64,000 nucleotides of DNA from Pseudomonas sp. LFM046 (GCF_000949385.2 NZ_JYKO02000001.1:3854770-3918769), one strand, 5' to 3'. Counted from the first letter of the stretch, positions 1 through 9,585 are shown. Numbers and translations are program-made. The notes: generated by a model from the letters alone, not told the origin.

Positions 1-972
1 ATTGTGCTCGCCCAGGGTCTCGGAGAATACATGGCTGCCATCGCCACGAGCGACAAAGTAGAGGCTCTTGCCGTCGGCGGGGTGCAGCGCGGCATGGATA
101 GCCTCGCGCCCTGCGAGGGCAATGGGCGTTGGCGGCAGGCCACTGATGACATAGGTGTTATAGGGCGTCGGCTCGCGCAGGTGATCGCGGGTCAGGTTGC
201 CGTTGTAGCGCTCACCCAGTCCGTAGATCACGGTGGGGTCGGTCTGCAGCAGCATGCCGGTCTTCAGGCGACGCACGAAGACTCCGGCGATCTGCCCGCG
301 CTCGTTGGGCACGCCGGTTTCCTTTTCCACCAGGGACGCCATGATCAGCGCCTGGTAAGGCTCCTTGTAGGGCAGTTGGTCGGAGCGCTTGCTCCACTCT
401 TCGGCCAGGACCTGGTCGAGTCGATCCCGCGCCTGCTTCAGCAGATCGATGTCGCGCATGCCACGCACATAGCGATAGGTATCGGGGAAGAAACGGCCTT
501 CCGGGTACTCGCCGGGACGGCCAAGACGGGCCATCAGCTCGGAGTCACTGACATCGGCCAGGGTATGTTCAAGCTTGTCCTGTTTGGCCAGCACCGCCCT
601 CACCTGCCGGAAGTTCCAGCCTTCGACGAGGGTCACGCTGTATTGAACCACCTCGCCCCGCTGCCAGAGGCCCAGCAACTCGGCGGCCGTCATGCCCGGG
701 GCGAGGCGATACTCACCGCTATGCAGGGATTCGCTGGCCAGGTTGAAGCGCCAGTACTGGCGCAACCAGAAGGCGTTGGTCAGCACCCCTTCCTCTTCCA
801 GGCGATTCAGCAGGCCGCCAGGCGTAGCGCCAGCGGGGACGTCCAGCATCCGCTCAGCGGAGATGTTCAGGGGTTGCTCGAGGGTGACGCGCTGCTGCCA
901 GCCGGCAAAAGCCACCAGCAAGCCGGCAAGAAGCAGGCCTGCCTCCAGCATCAGCAGGAATTTGCGTATCAC
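1..972 (-). CDS. mltG: Endolytic murein transglycosylase MltG (3' end outside window)
   Basis: Membrane-anchored lytic transglycosylase of the YceG/MltG family, which cleaves nascent peptidoglycan strands in the periplasm. A GTG start three bases after the pabC stop gives MIRKFLLML followed by a single N-terminal membrane helix, then the LysM-like region and the catalytic stretch ASLVEKETGVPNERGQIAG, whose Glu is the family's catalytic residue. The visible 324 codons end at the window edge in the conserved C-terminal region (YFVARGDGSHVFS), so only a short tail is missing. It is the last visible gene of the fab operon, the same mltG-pabC pairing as in other gammaproteobacteria. Identity is secure; the GTG start is inferred from the lack of an upstream ATG. 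Confidence 0.95.
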   Translation of the reverse strand, partial: MIRKFLLMLEAGLLLAGLLVAFAGWQQRVTLEQPLNISAERMLDVPAGATPGGLLNRLEEEGVLTNAFWLRQYWRFNLASESLHSGEYRLAPGMTAAELLGLWQRGEVVQYSVTLVEGWNFRQVRAVLAKQDKLEHTLADVSDSELMARLGRPGEYPEGRFFPDTYRYVRGMRDIDLLKQARDRLDQVLAEEWSKRSDQLPYKEPYQALIMASLVEKETGVPNERGQIAGVFVRRLKTGMLLQTDPTVIYGLGERYNGNLTRDHLREPTPYNTYVISGLPPTPIALAGREAIHAALHPADGKSLYFVARGDGSHVFSETLGEHN

Positions 973-975
973 GAA

Positions 976-1791
976 TCAGATGTCCAGTAGATCGCGGGCG
1001 ATGGCCTGAAGTTTACGGGTCAGCGGGCCGACCGGCCAGTGATGCCCTTCTACAGCGCGCACCGGCCAGACCCCGAAGAGGCTATTACAGAGGAAGACCT
1101 CGTCGGCGCGGAGGAATTCATCGAAGGGGATATCACGCACCTCTACCGCCAGACCCGCGGACCGGGCGCTGTCGAGCAGGGCCCCGCGCATCACGCCAGC
1201 AACGCCGCAACGAGACAGATCGGCAGTGACGAGCGCGCCATCGCGTACGATGAACAGGTTGCTGAATACGCCTTCGATCACGCGGCCAGACTGGTCGCGC
1301 ATCAGACCCTCCGCGAAATCGCCACCCTGCCATTCAGCGCGGGCCAGAACCTGCTCCAGACGATTCAGGTGCTTGAGACCCGCCAGCAGTGGCTGCTCGG
1401 CGAGTCGGGTCGCACAGGGGAACAGTTGCACACCGTTTTCCCCGTTGGCTTCCGGGTAGGCCGGGAACGGGCTGCCCTGGAGGATTCGCCGGGGCAGTGC
1501 AACAACAGGCGGTGCATAGCCGCGCAGCCCTTCGCCACGGGTGACCATCAGTTTGACGACGCCCGCCCCCAAGCCGGCCGAATAGGCCAGCAGCTCGGTG
1601 CGCATCAACTGAAGATCGAGAGGAATGCCGAGGCGACGGCAGCCTTCGGCCAGCCGCGCCATGTGGTACTCAAGCAATGGGGGTCGGCCGGCGCGAACGG
1701 CAATGGTCTCGAAAAGCCCATCGCCGTAGGCCAGGCCGCGATCCTTGATGGACAGCGACTCGGCCGGATGGCCGTCGACCCAGTTCGGCAT
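976..1791 (-). CDS. pabC: Aminodeoxychorismate lyase PabC
   Basis: PLP-dependent fold-type IV enzyme that converts 4-amino-4-deoxychorismate to p-aminobenzoate and pyruvate for folate synthesis. The 271-residue product has the family start [29 protein letters not shown], typical of PabC/branched-chain aminotransferase-like proteins, and the LKHLNRLEQVLA segment. Its ATG overlaps the fabF stop by one base (TGATG), so it is probably translationally coupled. The position between fabF and mltG is conserved in Pseudomonas and E. coli. Confidence 0.95.
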   Translation of the reverse strand: MPNWVDGHPAESLSIKDRGLAYGDGLFETIAVRAGRPPLLEYHMARLAEGCRRLGIPLDLQLMRTELLAYSAGLGAGVVKLMVTRGEGLRGYAPPVVALPRRILQGSPFPAYPEANGENGVQLFPCATRLAEQPLLAGLKHLNRLEQVLARAEWQGGDFAEGLMRDQSGRVIEGVFSNLFIVRDGALVTADLSRCGVAGVMRGALLDSARSAGLAVEVRDIPFDEFLRADEVFLCNSLFGVWPVRAVEGHHWPVGPLTRKLQAIARDLLDI

Positions 1792-3035
1792 CAGCCTGCG
1801 AACCGACGGAACACCAGGGAGCCGTTGGTGCCGCCGAAGCCGAAGGAGTTGGACAGGACCACGTCGATCTCCATGGAACGAGCTTCATGGGGCACGAAGT
1901 CGAGGTCGCAGCCGTCGTCCGGCTCTTCCAGGTTGATGGTGGGCGGCGCCACCTGGTCGCGCAGGGCCAGCACGCTGAAGATGGCTTCCACGGCACCAGC
2001 CGCACCCAGCAGGTGACCGGTCATGGATTTGGTGGAGCTGACCGCGAACTTGTAGGCGTGATCGCCAAACACCGACTTGAGGGCCATGGCTTCTGCCACG
2101 TCGCCCGCCGGAGTAGAGGTGCCATGCGCATTCACGTACTGCACCTGATCCGGGTTCAGACCGGCATCGCGCAGGGCGTTGCGCATGCAGCGGGCAGCAC
2201 CGGCGCCGTCATCCGGCGGCGAGGTCATGTGGTAGGCGTCGCCACTCATGCCAAAACCGATCAGCTCGGCGTAGATGGTCGCGCCACGGGCCTTGGCGTG
2301 CTCCAGCTCTTCCAGGACCAGGGCACCGGCACCGTCAGACAGCACGAAGCCGTCGCGACCCTTGTCCCAGGGACGGCTCGCGCGGGCCGGGTCGTCATTG
2401 CGGGTGGACAGCGCACGAGCGGCACCGAAGCCGCCCAGACCCAGGCCACAGGCGGCCATTTCGGAACCACCGGCGACCATCACGTCAGCCTCGCCATAAG
2501 CAATGTTGCGCGCGGCCATGCCGATGCAATGGGTGCCGGTGGTGCAGGCAGTCGCGATGGCGTAGTTCGGCCCCTGGATTCCCAAGTGGATCGACAGGAA
2601 ACCGGACACCATGTTGATGATCGAGCCAGGCACGAAGAACGGGGAAATCCGGCGTGGGCCTTGCTCGGCCAGGGACTTGCAGTTGTTCTCGATGTTGGTC
2701 AGGCCGCCGATACCGGAACCCATGGCAACACCAATGCGCTCGCGATTGGCCTCGGTGACTTCGAGGCCGGAATGACGGAAGGCCTGGAAACTTGCCGCAA
2801 GGCCGTACTGGATGAACAGGTCGAGCTTGCGCGCCTCCTTGGCCGAAAGGTATTCCTCGACATTGAACCCTTTGACCGAACCACCGAAGCGGGTGGTGTA
2901 AGCGGAAAGGTCCATATGTTCGATCAGGCCAATGCCACTGCGGCCAGCCAGAATTCCCTGCCAACTGCTCGATACATCGGTACCCAGCGGCGACAGCATG
3001 CCAAGGCCAGTGACCACGACGCGTCTACGCGACAC
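1791..3035 (-). CDS. fabF: 3-oxoacyl-[ACP] synthase II FabF
   Basis: Condensing enzyme KAS II of type II fatty acid synthesis; it extends acyl-ACP with malonyl-ACP and is needed for the C16:1 to C18:1 step. The active-site cysteine lies in [12 protein letters not shown] and the two histidines in [11 protein letters not shown] and [16 protein letters not shown] start it at GTG ([12 protein letters not shown], 414 aa) because AAGGAG sits six bases upstream; the longer ATG frame would put that ribosome site inside the gene. It follows acpP after an intrinsic terminator, so it depends on read-through or its own promoter. Confidence 0.95.
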   Translation of the reverse strand: MSRRRVVVTGLGMLSPLGTDVSSSWQGILAGRSGIGLIEHMDLSAYTTRFGGSVKGFNVEEYLSAKEARKLDLFIQYGLAASFQAFRHSGLEVTEANRERIGVAMGSGIGGLTNIENNCKSLAEQGPRRISPFFVPGSIINMVSGFLSIHLGIQGPNYAIATACTTGTHCIGMAARNIAYGEADVMVAGGSEMAACGLGLGGFGAARALSTRNDDPARASRPWDKGRDGFVLSDGAGALVLEELEHAKARGATIYAELIGFGMSGDAYHMTSPPDDGAGAARCMRNALRDAGLNPDQVQYVNAHGTSTPAGDVAEAMALKSVFGDHAYKFAVSSTKSMTGHLLGAAGAVEAIFSVLALRDQVAPPTINLEEPDDGCDLDFVPHEARSMEIDVVLSNSFGFGGTNGSLVFRRFAG

Positions 3036-3142
3036 AGCGATCTCCTTCTTCAATCTCTACACGGCGGTTGATTCGGGTTAACAGACTGTTGAAAAGCCCG
3101 GCAGGCAAAATTCGCCGCGGATTTTCAACAACCTGCTTAAAG

Positions 3143-3177
3143 AAAAGCCGCACGCCCGGTTGGGTCGTGCGGCTTTT
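3143..3177 (-). terminator. Intrinsic terminator after acpP
   Basis: A perfect 12-bp inverted repeat (AAAAGCCGCACG / CGTGCGGCTTTT) with an 11-base loop, followed on the minus strand by TTTTCTTT. It lies between acpP and fabF and would partly uncouple abundant acpP mRNA from fabF-pabC-mltG. Confidence 0.85.
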
Positions 3178-3202
3178 CCGCGTCGGGGAACCGACGATTA
3201 CA

Positions 3203-3439
3203 TTACTGCGCGTGGGCGTTGATGTAATCGATGGCTTCCTGAACGGTGGTGATCTTCTCGGCCTGCTCGTCCGGGATTTCGGTCTCGAATTCCTCTTCCA
3301 GAGCCATCACCAGCTCAACGGTGTCAAGGGAGTCGGCGCCCAGGTCTTCAACGAAGGAAGCGCTGTTGGTGACTTCGTCTTCTTTGACGCCCAGTTGCTC
3401 GGCGACGATTTTCTTGACGCGTTCTTCGATGGTGCTCAT
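3203..3439 (-). CDS. acpP: Acyl carrier protein AcpP
   Basis: 78-residue acidic carrier protein of fatty acid synthesis. The phosphopantetheine attachment serine is Ser37 in [12 protein letters not shown]; the N-terminus [18 protein letters not shown] is the family standard. It lies between fabG and fabF as in most gammaproteobacteria, with a 190-base upstream gap that probably carries its own promoter and a strong terminator downstream, consistent with acpP being expressed far above its neighbours. Confidence 0.98.
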   Translation of the reverse strand: MSTIEERVKKIVAEQLGVKEDEVTNSASFVEDLGADSLDTVELVMALEEEFETEIPDEQAEKITTVQEAIDYINAHAQ

Positions 3440-3630
3440 ACCTTGTTTTCACTCCTATGGAAAAATCCGTGCAGCTGGGGCTGCAGTGTATAGAAAGGGT
3501 TTTCCGCATTTCAAGCAGAACGCCTGAACCCCTTCCGGATAACCGCAACGAAATGTCTATAACCCGGCTGCACTGTTATAGCGAATTCTAGACAGCTCAT
3601 ATGACAGCTTCCTGAAGGGATTCGTCACAT

Positions 3631-4374
3631 TCAGCTCATGTACATGCCGCCATTGACCGGAACGGTTGCGCCGGTGACGTAGGCAGCGCCGTCGGAAGCG
3701 AGGAACCCCACCACCTTGGCAATCTCTTCGGCCTGACCCAGACGACCCAGCGGGATCTGGGTCAGCAGCGCATCGCGCTGGGCTTCCGGCAGCTCACGGG
3801 TCATGTCGGTATCGATGAAGCCAGGGGCCACCGAGTTGACGGTGATGGCACGGGAGCCGACTTCACGCGCCAGAGCGCGACTGAAGCCTTCCAGGCCGGC
3901 CTTGGCGGCAGCGTAGTTGGTCTGGCCGGCGTTGCCCATGGCGCCCACGACCGAACCGATGTTGATGATGCGCCCCCAGCGAGCCTTGGTCATGCCACGC
4001 AGCACGGCCTTGGACAGGCGGTACAGGCTGTTGAGGTTAGTGTTGATGACGTCGAACCACTCATCGTCCTTCATGCGCAGCATGAGGTTGTCGCGTGTGA
4101 TGCCGGCGTTGTTCACCAGGATCAGCGGTTGGCCCAGGTGCTGCTGAATGTGTTCCAGAGTGCTTGCTACCGATTCGTCGCTGCTGACATCGAGTACCAG
4201 GCCAGCGCCTTCGATGCCATTGTCCTTGAGGAACTCGGCGATGCGCTCGGCACCGGAAGCGGAAGTCGCAGTGCCAATCACCACGGCACCCTGGCGACCC
4301 AGTTCGAGGGCGATTGCCTGGCCAATGCCACGGCTCGCACCGGTGACCAGTGCCACCTTACCTTGCAGACTCAT
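3631..4374 (-). CDS. fabG: 3-oxoacyl-[ACP] reductase FabG
   Basis: NADPH-dependent short-chain dehydrogenase that reduces 3-oxoacyl-ACP in each elongation cycle. The 247-residue product shows the Rossmann glycine motif TGASRGIG at residues 11-18, NNAG, the catalytic Ser in INIGSVVGAMG and the YAAAK catalytic Tyr/Lys pair, and the PGFIDTDM loop. A good ribosome site (AAGGAG) precedes the ATG. It is the fabD-proximal gene of the operon, 15 bases downstream of fabD. Confidence 0.97.
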   Translation of the reverse strand: MSLQGKVALVTGASRGIGQAIALELGRQGAVVIGTATSASGAERIAEFLKDNGIEGAGLVLDVSSDESVASTLEHIQQHLGQPLILVNNAGITRDNLMLRMKDDEWFDVINTNLNSLYRLSKAVLRGMTKARWGRIINIGSVVGAMGNAGQTNYAAAKAGLEGFSRALAREVGSRAITVNSVAPGFIDTDMTRELPEAQRDALLTQIPLGRLGQAEEIAKVVGFLASDGAAYVTGATVPVNGGMYMS

Positions 4375-4389
4375 AGGTCTTCTCCTTGT

Positions 4390-5328
4390 TCAGGCCAGCG
4401 CAGCACGGGCGGCTGCGAAAGCATCAGGGGTATCCAGATTGTGGGTGTTCACACCCTTGACGCAACGCTTGTTGAGGCCGGACAGCACCTTGCCGGGGCC
4501 GCATTCCACCAGATCGGTGACGCCGCGCTCGGACAGGCTGACCATCGACTCGACCCAACGAACCGGACTGTAGAGCTGGGCCAGCAGGTCACGCTTGAGC
4601 TCAGACAGATCGGCCACGACGGCGGCGCTTACGTTCTGCACCAGGGGGATCAGTGGCGCCTGCCAGGCAAGCGCCTCGACGGACTCGGCAAATCGCTCGG
4701 CGGCGGGCTTCATCAGCGCGCAATGGGACGGCACGCTCACCGGCAGCGCCATGGCGCGCTTGGCACCACGAGCCTTGCACGCTTCGATCGCGCGCTCGAC
4801 AGCAGCCGCGGCGCCGGCGATTACGACTTGGCCGGGAGCGTTGAAGTTAACGGCACTGACCACGTCGCCCTGGGCCGCTTCTGCGCACGCAGCCAGCACG
4901 TCGGCATCTTCCAGGCCAAGGATGGCGGCCATGCCGCCCTGCCCTGCCGGAACGGCCTGCTGCATCAGCTGGCCACGGCGCTCAACGAGCTTGACCGCAT
5001 CAGCGAAGCCGATGCTGCCGGCAGCCACCAGGGCGGAGTACTCACCCAGGCTGTGACCGGCGACGAACGCCGGACGCGCACCACCCTCGGCCAGCCACAG
5101 GCGCCACAGGGCGATGGAGGCGGTGAGGATGGCGGGTTGGGTCTTGTCGGTCTGATTGAGATGTTCTTCCGGACCTTGCTGGGTCAGGGCCCAGAGGTCA
5201 TAGCCGAGTGCCTCGGAGGCTTCGGCGAACGTATCCAGGACCAGCTTGTGCTGGCCCCCCTGCTCGGCCAGCATGCCCAGAGACTGGGAGCCCTGACCGG
5301 GGAAGACGAAAGCGAGGGATGCGGACAT
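4390..5328 (-). CDS. fabD: Malonyl CoA-ACP transacylase FabD
   Basis: Transfers malonyl from CoA to AcpP to supply extender units. The 312-residue product starts MSASLAFVFPGQGSQSLGM and has the nucleophilic serine in VAGHSLGEYSAL and the catalytic His in SVPSHCALM. I chose this ATG over one 60 bases upstream because it matches the family N-terminus and has AAGGGA nine bases before it. Confidence 0.96.
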   Translation of the reverse strand: MSASLAFVFPGQGSQSLGMLAEQGGQHKLVLDTFAEASEALGYDLWALTQQGPEEHLNQTDKTQPAILTASIALWRLWLAEGGARPAFVAGHSLGEYSALVAAGSIGFADAVKLVERRGQLMQQAVPAGQGGMAAILGLEDADVLAACAEAAQGDVVSAVNFNAPGQVVIAGAAAAVERAIEACKARGAKRAMALPVSVPSHCALMKPAAERFAESVEALAWQAPLIPLVQNVSAAVVADLSELKRDLLAQLYSPVRWVESMVSLSERGVTDLVECGPGKVLSGLNKRCVKGVNTHNLDTPDAFAAARAALA

Positions 5329-5431
5329 TGAGAGTGGTCCCTTATCTGGCGGTATAGGGAGATTGACGCCCGGCATAGCCAAGCGCACGAAACTGACAGT
5401 TGGATGACAGGCTGCCTTTAGCGGTCACATC

Positions 5432-6442
5432 CTACAGCAACAGATGCTCCAGACGGCCGTGCAGGCGCTGCGGCAGATTCTCCCGCACTTCGACCTGCGC
5501 GCGACGAATGGCGCTCTGGAATCCTTCCGAACCCGCCGAGCCATGGCTCTTGATCACGATTCCCTGGAGCCCCAGGAAACTCGCCCCGTTGTGGCGAGCA
5601 GGCGCCAGGTCGGAGCGTAGACGGCGCAGCAGCGGCAGGGCCATTGCCCCTACCACGCGGGCCCCCAGGCTCTCGCTGAACAGCGCCTCCATTCGCGAGG
5701 AAATCATCGAGGCCAGCCCCTCACTGGATTTCAGCAGGATATTGCCGACGAATCCGTCGCAGACCACCACATCCGCCTCGCCTCGATAGAGGCCATCGCC
5801 TTCGATGTAGCCGATGTAGTTGAGACCTTCGGCCTGCTGCAGCAGGTTCGACGCCAGCTTGACCCGCTGATTGCCCTTGATGTCCTCGGTGCCGACGTTT
5901 AGCAGCGCCACGCGAGGCCGGTCGATCCCGAGGGTTTCCGCGGCGACCGCACCCATGACAGCAAACTGATAGAGGTGTTCGGCACTGCAATCGACGTTGG
6001 CCCCGAGATCCAGTAGATGGCAGTGGCCACGCGCGGTGGGAATGGCACTGACCATGGCCGGACGATCGATGCCGGGCAGGGTCTTGAGCACATAGCGGGA
6101 AAGCGCCATCAAGGCACCGGTATTGCCGGCGCTGACGCAGGCCTGCGCCCGACCATTGCGCACCAACTCGAGGGCAACGCGCATCGAGGCATCCGGCTTG
6201 CCACGCAGGGCTTGCGCCGGGCGCTCGTCCATACCAATGACTTCGCTGGCATGTTCGATTTGCAGGCGCTGACGATCGACCGCAGGGATACGGGCGACGA
6301 GATCTTCAAGGAGGGGAGCTTGGCCGACGAGGACCAGGTGAAGCGAGGGGAATTCAGCCAGACAAGCGATGCTGGCCGGAACAATGCAGCGGGGACCGAA
6401 GTCCCCGCCCATTGCATCAATCGCGATGATCGAGGCGGCCAA
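5432..6442 (-). CDS. plsX: Phosphate acyltransferase PlsX
   Basis: Makes acyl-phosphate from acyl-ACP, the first committed step toward phosphatidic acid by the PlsX/PlsY route. The 336-residue product carries the family N-terminus [15 protein letters not shown] and the conserved [13 protein letters not shown] and [17 protein letters not shown] segments. The only codon that keeps this N-terminus is TTG, four bases after the rpmF stop; no stronger start is available, so a TTG start and coupling to rpmF are likely. Confidence 0.95.
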   Translation of the reverse strand: MAASIIAIDAMGGDFGPRCIVPASIACLAEFPSLHLVLVGQAPLLEDLVARIPAVDRQRLQIEHASEVIGMDERPAQALRGKPDASMRVALELVRNGRAQACVSAGNTGALMALSRYVLKTLPGIDRPAMVSAIPTARGHCHLLDLGANVDCSAEHLYQFAVMGAVAAETLGIDRPRVALLNVGTEDIKGNQRVKLASNLLQQAEGLNYIGYIEGDGLYRGEADVVVCDGFVGNILLKSSEGLASMISSRMEALFSESLGARVVGAMALPLLRRLRSDLAPARHNGASFLGLQGIVIKSHGSAGSEGFQSAIRRAQVEVRENLPQRLHGRLEHLLL

Positions 6443-6445
6443 GGA

Positions 6446-6628
6446 TTACTCGGCGGCGCCCTTGTCGATCACTTTGCGACCGCGGTAGAAACCGTCCGGG
6501 GAAACGTGGTGGCGCAGGTGAACTTCACCGGTGCTCTTCTCTACGGACAGTGCGTTGGCCTCGAGGGCGTCGTGGGAACGACGCATGTCGCGTGCCGAGC
6601 GGGATTTTTTGTTCTGCTGAACAGCCAT
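6446..6628 (-). CDS. rpmF: 50S ribosomal protein bL32
   Basis: 60-residue large-subunit ribosomal protein. The start [17 protein letters not shown] is the bL32 standard; an ATG two codons earlier (MIMAVQ) is possible but not conserved. The C-terminus lacks the zinc-binding cysteines found in some bL32 proteins. It sits between yceD and plsX, the conserved arrangement that links ribosome and membrane synthesis. Confidence 0.96.
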   Translation of the reverse strand: MAVQQNKKSRSARDMRRSHDALEANALSVEKSTGEVHLRHHVSPDGFYRGRKVIDKGAAE

Positions 6629-6641
6629 AATCAATTAACTC

Positions 6642-7169
6642 CTAAACGTTTGGGTCACGCTTTAACTGCGCCAGTACGCTGAACGGGTTGGACCGCGAAA
6701 CCTCGTCCTCGCTCGGCTCGGGCTCTTCAAGGCCCGCCGGCTGCTGGCAATCTTCAGGGTCATGGGCCGGAACTATGGGGAGGGCAAGCAGCAGCTCATC
6801 CTCGACCAGAGTCATCAGATCCAGAGGATCTTCTCCCACTTCCAGCACGTCATAGCCCTTCGGCAGCGACTGACTGTCAGCCCCTTCCCTCACCACAGCG
6901 TAATCACACTCGCTGTGGATGTTCAGGGCGACCAGCTCTAGACAACGCTGGCAAACCATCTTGACCTCGACGTCGATCTGGCTATGGATGACGACAGTGC
7001 GACGCTCGTCACGGCCAAACGCCAGGCTCGCACGAATGCTGCCCGCGCTGTCCGCAAGGGGTTCGCAGAGTCGCTCCAGACTGGCGAGCGCAATGCCACC
7101 CTCTAGAGTGACTTCGCGGTCCGCCAACTTGCGCGGATCTACATGAGGTGGAATCGGCCCATTCAACAT
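6642..7169 (-). CDS. yceD: YceD/DUF177 family protein, 23S rRNA accumulation protein
   Basis: 175-residue protein of the DUF177 family encoded beside rpmF in most proteobacteria; the E. coli homologue is linked to 23S rRNA accumulation. Visible hallmarks are MVCQRCLELVAL (Cys pair), the acidic stretch LMTLVEDELLLALP, and the conserved C-terminus NPFSVLAQLKRDPNV. The ATG has no Shine-Dalgarno sequence and lies only a few bases from the predicted transcription start, so the mRNA may be nearly leaderless. First gene of the fatty-acid operon. Confidence 0.9.
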   Translation of the reverse strand: MLNGPIPPHVDPRKLADREVTLEGGIALASLERLCEPLADSAGSIRASLAFGRDERRTVVIHSQIDVEVKMVCQRCLELVALNIHSECDYAVVREGADSQSLPKGYDVLEVGEDPLDLMTLVEDELLLALPIVPAHDPEDCQQPAGLEEPEPSEDEVSRSNPFSVLAQLKRDPNV

Positions 7170-7178
7170 AGGCGCGAC

Positions 7179-7207
7179 ATTCTAGGGATGAGCCCCTGAC
7201 CTGTCAA
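7179..7207 (-). promoter_or_regulatory. Sigma-70 promoter of yceD-rpmF-plsX-fab operon
   Basis: On the minus strand TTGACA (7202-7207), a 17-base spacer and TAGAAT (7179-7184). The expected transcription start near 7172 is only about three bases before the yceD ATG at 7169. Confidence 0.85.
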
Positions 7208-7220
7208 AAGAAATTCCGCA

Positions 7221-7250
7221 TTGTCCGCGGGCGAAGCGCGTCGATAAAAT
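7221..7250 (+). promoter_or_regulatory. Sigma-70 promoter of yceF
   Basis: TTGTCC (7221-7226), 18-base spacer, TAAAAT (7245-7250), with the yceF ATG about 20 bases beyond the expected start site. It diverges from the yceD promoter within 50 bases. Confidence 0.6.
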
Positions 7251-7277
7251 TCGACGCCTCACAGTCCGGAGAACGCC

Positions 7278-7856
7278 ATGCTGCCCCTGGTGCTCGCATC
7301 CAGCTCCCCCTACCGCCGCGAACTGCTCGAACGCCTGCGCCTGCCCTTTACCTGGAGTGCGCCAGCCATAGACGAAAGCCGGCACCCACAAGAGTCCGCG
7401 GAACAACTTGTGCGCCGCCTGGCCCTGGAAAAGGCCCGCGCTCTCGCCGCCCTGCATACGAACCACCTGATCATCGGCTCGGACCAGGTTGCCGTGCTTG
7501 GCGAACACATCCTCGGCAAGCCCCACGGTTTCGAGCGCGCGCGCAGCCAGTTGCTGGCCGCCAGCGGCACCAGCGTCAGCTTCCTGACCGGCCTGGCCTT
7601 GCTGAATAGCGCCACCGGCCAGTACCAGGTGGACTGCGTGCCCTTTACCGTCCATTTCCGCGAACTGGATGACGCACGCATCAGTCGTTACCTGGAAGCC
7701 GAGCAGCCCTACGATTGCGCCGGCAGCTTCAAAGCTGAGGGCTTGGGTGTCAGCCTGTTCCGAGCCACGGAAGGCAGCGACGCTACCAGCCTGGTAGGCC
7801 TGCCTCTGATTCGCCTGGTCGACATGCTGCTCGCCGAAGGCGTACAGATTCCCTGA
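7278..7856 (+). CDS. yceF: Maf-family nucleotide pyrophosphatase YceF (7-methyl-GTP)
   Basis: House-cleaning pyrophosphatase of the Maf superfamily; the E. coli YceF orthologue hydrolyses 7-methyl-GTP. The 192-residue product begins LVLASSSPYRRELLERL and has the SDQV loop (IIGSDQVAVLGE), the CAGSFKAEGLGVSLF stretch and GLPLIRL near the C-terminus, closer to YceF than to YhdE. CGGAG precedes the ATG. Divergent from yceD-rpmF, as in E. coli. Confidence 0.92.
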   Translation: MLPLVLASSSPYRRELLERLRLPFTWSAPAIDESRHPQESAEQLVRRLALEKARALAALHTNHLIIGSDQVAVLGEHILGKPHGFERARSQLLAASGTSVSFLTGLALLNSATGQYQVDCVPFTVHFRELDDARISRYLEAEQPYDCAGSFKAEGLGVSLFRATEGSDATSLVGLPLIRLVDMLLAEGVQIP

Positions 7857-7874
7857 TACCCATATAGAAGGAAG

Positions 7875-7902
7875 AAAGCCCGGCACAGGCCGGGCTTTTT
7901 TT
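7875..7902 (+). terminator. Intrinsic terminator after yceF
   Basis: Ten-bp stem AAAGCCCGGC / GCCGGGCTTT with an ACAG loop and a run of seven T. The flanking A residues may let it also act against convergent sppA transcription. Confidence 0.9.
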
Positions 7903-7919
7903 CATGCAGCACTCGCACG

Positions 7920-8900
7920 TCAGCGCAGGGACGGCCCCTGGAAGCCCATCCACAGTGCAAGGCGCTCGGCGACACTGGCACCGAATTTCTTCGAGAAGCG
8001 ATCGAACGGGGACTCCTGCACGGTGTAGTCGACAATATCCTTCGCCCCAATGACCTCCCGAGCCACGAAGCTGGTATTGCCGAGCTTGTCCACCAACCCC
8101 AATTGCAGGGCCTGCTCACCCGACCACACCAGGCCACTGAACAGCTCGGGATGATCCTCGACCTTCAGTCGGTCACCACGCCCCTTCTTCACGCTTTCAA
8201 TGAACTGCTGATGGGTAGTGTTCAGGACGCCCTGCCAGAACTCCGTCTCCTCCGGCTTCTGCGGCTGGAAGGGATCGAGGAACGCCTTGTGCTCACCCGA
8301 GGTATAGACGCGACGCTCCACCCCCAGCTTACTCATTGCATCGACGAAGCCGAAACTGGCTGCGGTTACACCGATTGACCCCACCAGACTGGCCTTGTCG
8401 GCATAAATCTCATCCGCTGCGCTGGCGATGTAGTACGCACCGGACGCCCCCAGGTCGGCTATTACCGCGTAGACCTTGATGTTCTTGTGCTCAGCGCGCA
8501 GGCGACGGATTTCGTCATAGACGTAGCCGGATTGCACCGGACTGCCGCCCGGGCTATTGATCCGAAGGATCACACCCTTGGTCTTCGGGTCCTCGAAGGC
8601 AGCGCGCAAACTGGTGACGACATTGTCCGCACTGGCCGCCTCTTCATCGGCAATCATTCCGCGAATTTCCACCAGAGCCGTGTGCTCCTGACTGCGCGCG
8701 GCGCTCTTCTGCAGATCGAACGCTGGCGAAATGAGCAGCAGCGCAACGAACAGGTAAATGAAGGTCAGCAGCTTGAAAAAGATCCCCCAACGCCGCGCCC
8801 GGCGCTGCTCCTGGACGCCAGCCAGGACGGCCTTCTCCAGCAGCTTCCAGCTCTTTTCGTCGGCCTTGTCGGAAGCCGGTTCTTTCCATTCGTCAGACAT
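7920..8900 (-). CDS. sppA: S49-family signal peptide peptidase SppA
   Basis: Membrane-bound serine protease that degrades released signal peptides. The 326-residue product has a cytoplasmic N-terminus, one membrane helix near residues 42-62 (FFKLLTFIYLFVALLLISP), and a single S49 domain with the nucleophile in LGASGAYYIAS and the general-base lysine expected in TSGEHKAFLDPF. Its length fits the short SppA type rather than the double-domain E. coli enzyme. The start overlaps the HAD gene stop by eight bases (ATGTCTGA), so the pair is probably coupled. Confidence 0.92.
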   Translation of the reverse strand: MSDEWKEPASDKADEKSWKLLEKAVLAGVQEQRRARRWGIFFKLLTFIYLFVALLLISPAFDLQKSAARSQEHTALVEIRGMIADEEAASADNVVTSLRAAFEDPKTKGVILRINSPGGSPVQSGYVYDEIRRLRAEHKNIKVYAVIADLGASGAYYIASAADEIYADKASLVGSIGVTAASFGFVDAMSKLGVERRVYTSGEHKAFLDPFQPQKPEETEFWQGVLNTTHQQFIESVKKGRGDRLKVEDHPELFSGLVWSGEQALQLGLVDKLGNTSFVAREVIGAKDIVDYTVQESPFDRFSKKFGASVAERLALWMGFQGPSLR

Positions 8901-9585
8901 AGAACTCCACCTCTCGCGATTGCCGGCTCAGGTCACCATCCAGCCAGTGACGCAACTCTTCGAAACGCTCGATCGCCAGCGTTGGCGACTCCTTGAGCAA
9001 CTCAGCTAGCGGCTGGGCACCATACCCCACCGCCACGGAATCCATCCCTGCCCGATGCGCCATGCGCAGATCGAAGGGCGAATCTCCCACCATCAACGCC
9101 TGGTCAGCGGTCACACCGCAACACGCCAGGATTTCATGAAGCATACGCGGGTCCGGCTTGCTGGCCGTTTCATCAGCGCAACGCGTGAAATCGAAGTAAT
9201 CCAACCAGCCGCGCCCTGCCAGCACATGATCGAGCCCGCGACGGCTCTTGCCGGTGGCCACCGCCAGGCGATACCCCTGGTCCCGGAAGTCCTCCAACGC
9301 TTCGGCCACCCCATCGAAGAGGGGCGAAGGCTGACTCTCCAGCGTGTTGTAGTGCTCGCCGTAGCGACGCCGAAAAATGTCGATACTCCGCGCGTCCTGG
9401 AGTTCCGGATATAGCGTGGCAATCGCCTCCGGCAGACCAAGACCGATAATGCCCTTGATAGCGCCATCGTCGCGCCAGGGCAGCCCACCCTCCTCGGCCG
9501 CCACGCGCATGGATTCGACAATGCGCGCAATGGAATCCACCAGGGTGCCATCCCAGTCGAAGATCAATAGCTGATAATCAGGCAC
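8893..9585 (-). CDS. HAD-superfamily hydrolase, phosphoglycolate-phosphatase-like
   Basis: 230-residue HAD subfamily IA phosphatase. Motif I is [10 protein letters not shown], motif II is VATGKSRRG, motif III/IV lies in [12 protein letters not shown] and [17 protein letters not shown]. The substrate cannot be read from sequence; phosphoglycolate or another small phosphomonoester is likely. I start at GTG ([13 protein letters not shown]) because GGAG lies seven bases upstream; this start overlaps the rluC stop by eight bases. Conserved neighbour of rluC and sppA in Pseudomonas. Confidence 0.88.
   Translation of the reverse strand: MPDYQLLIFDWDGTLVDSIARIVESMRVAAEEGGLPWRDDGAIKGIIGLGLPEAIATLYPELQDARSIDIFRRRYGEHYNTLESQPSPLFDGVAEALEDFRDQGYRLAVATGKSRRGLDHVLAGRGWLDYFDFTRCADETASKPDPRMLHEILACCGVTADQALMVGDSPFDLRMAHRAGMDSVAVGYGAQPLAELLKESPTLAIERFEELRHWLDGDLSRQSREVEFYV

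Noticed and set aside
3088-3129. GTTGAAAA / TTTTCAAC inverted repeat before fabF
   Set aside because: Only eight base pairs with a 26-base loop; unlikely as a terminator.
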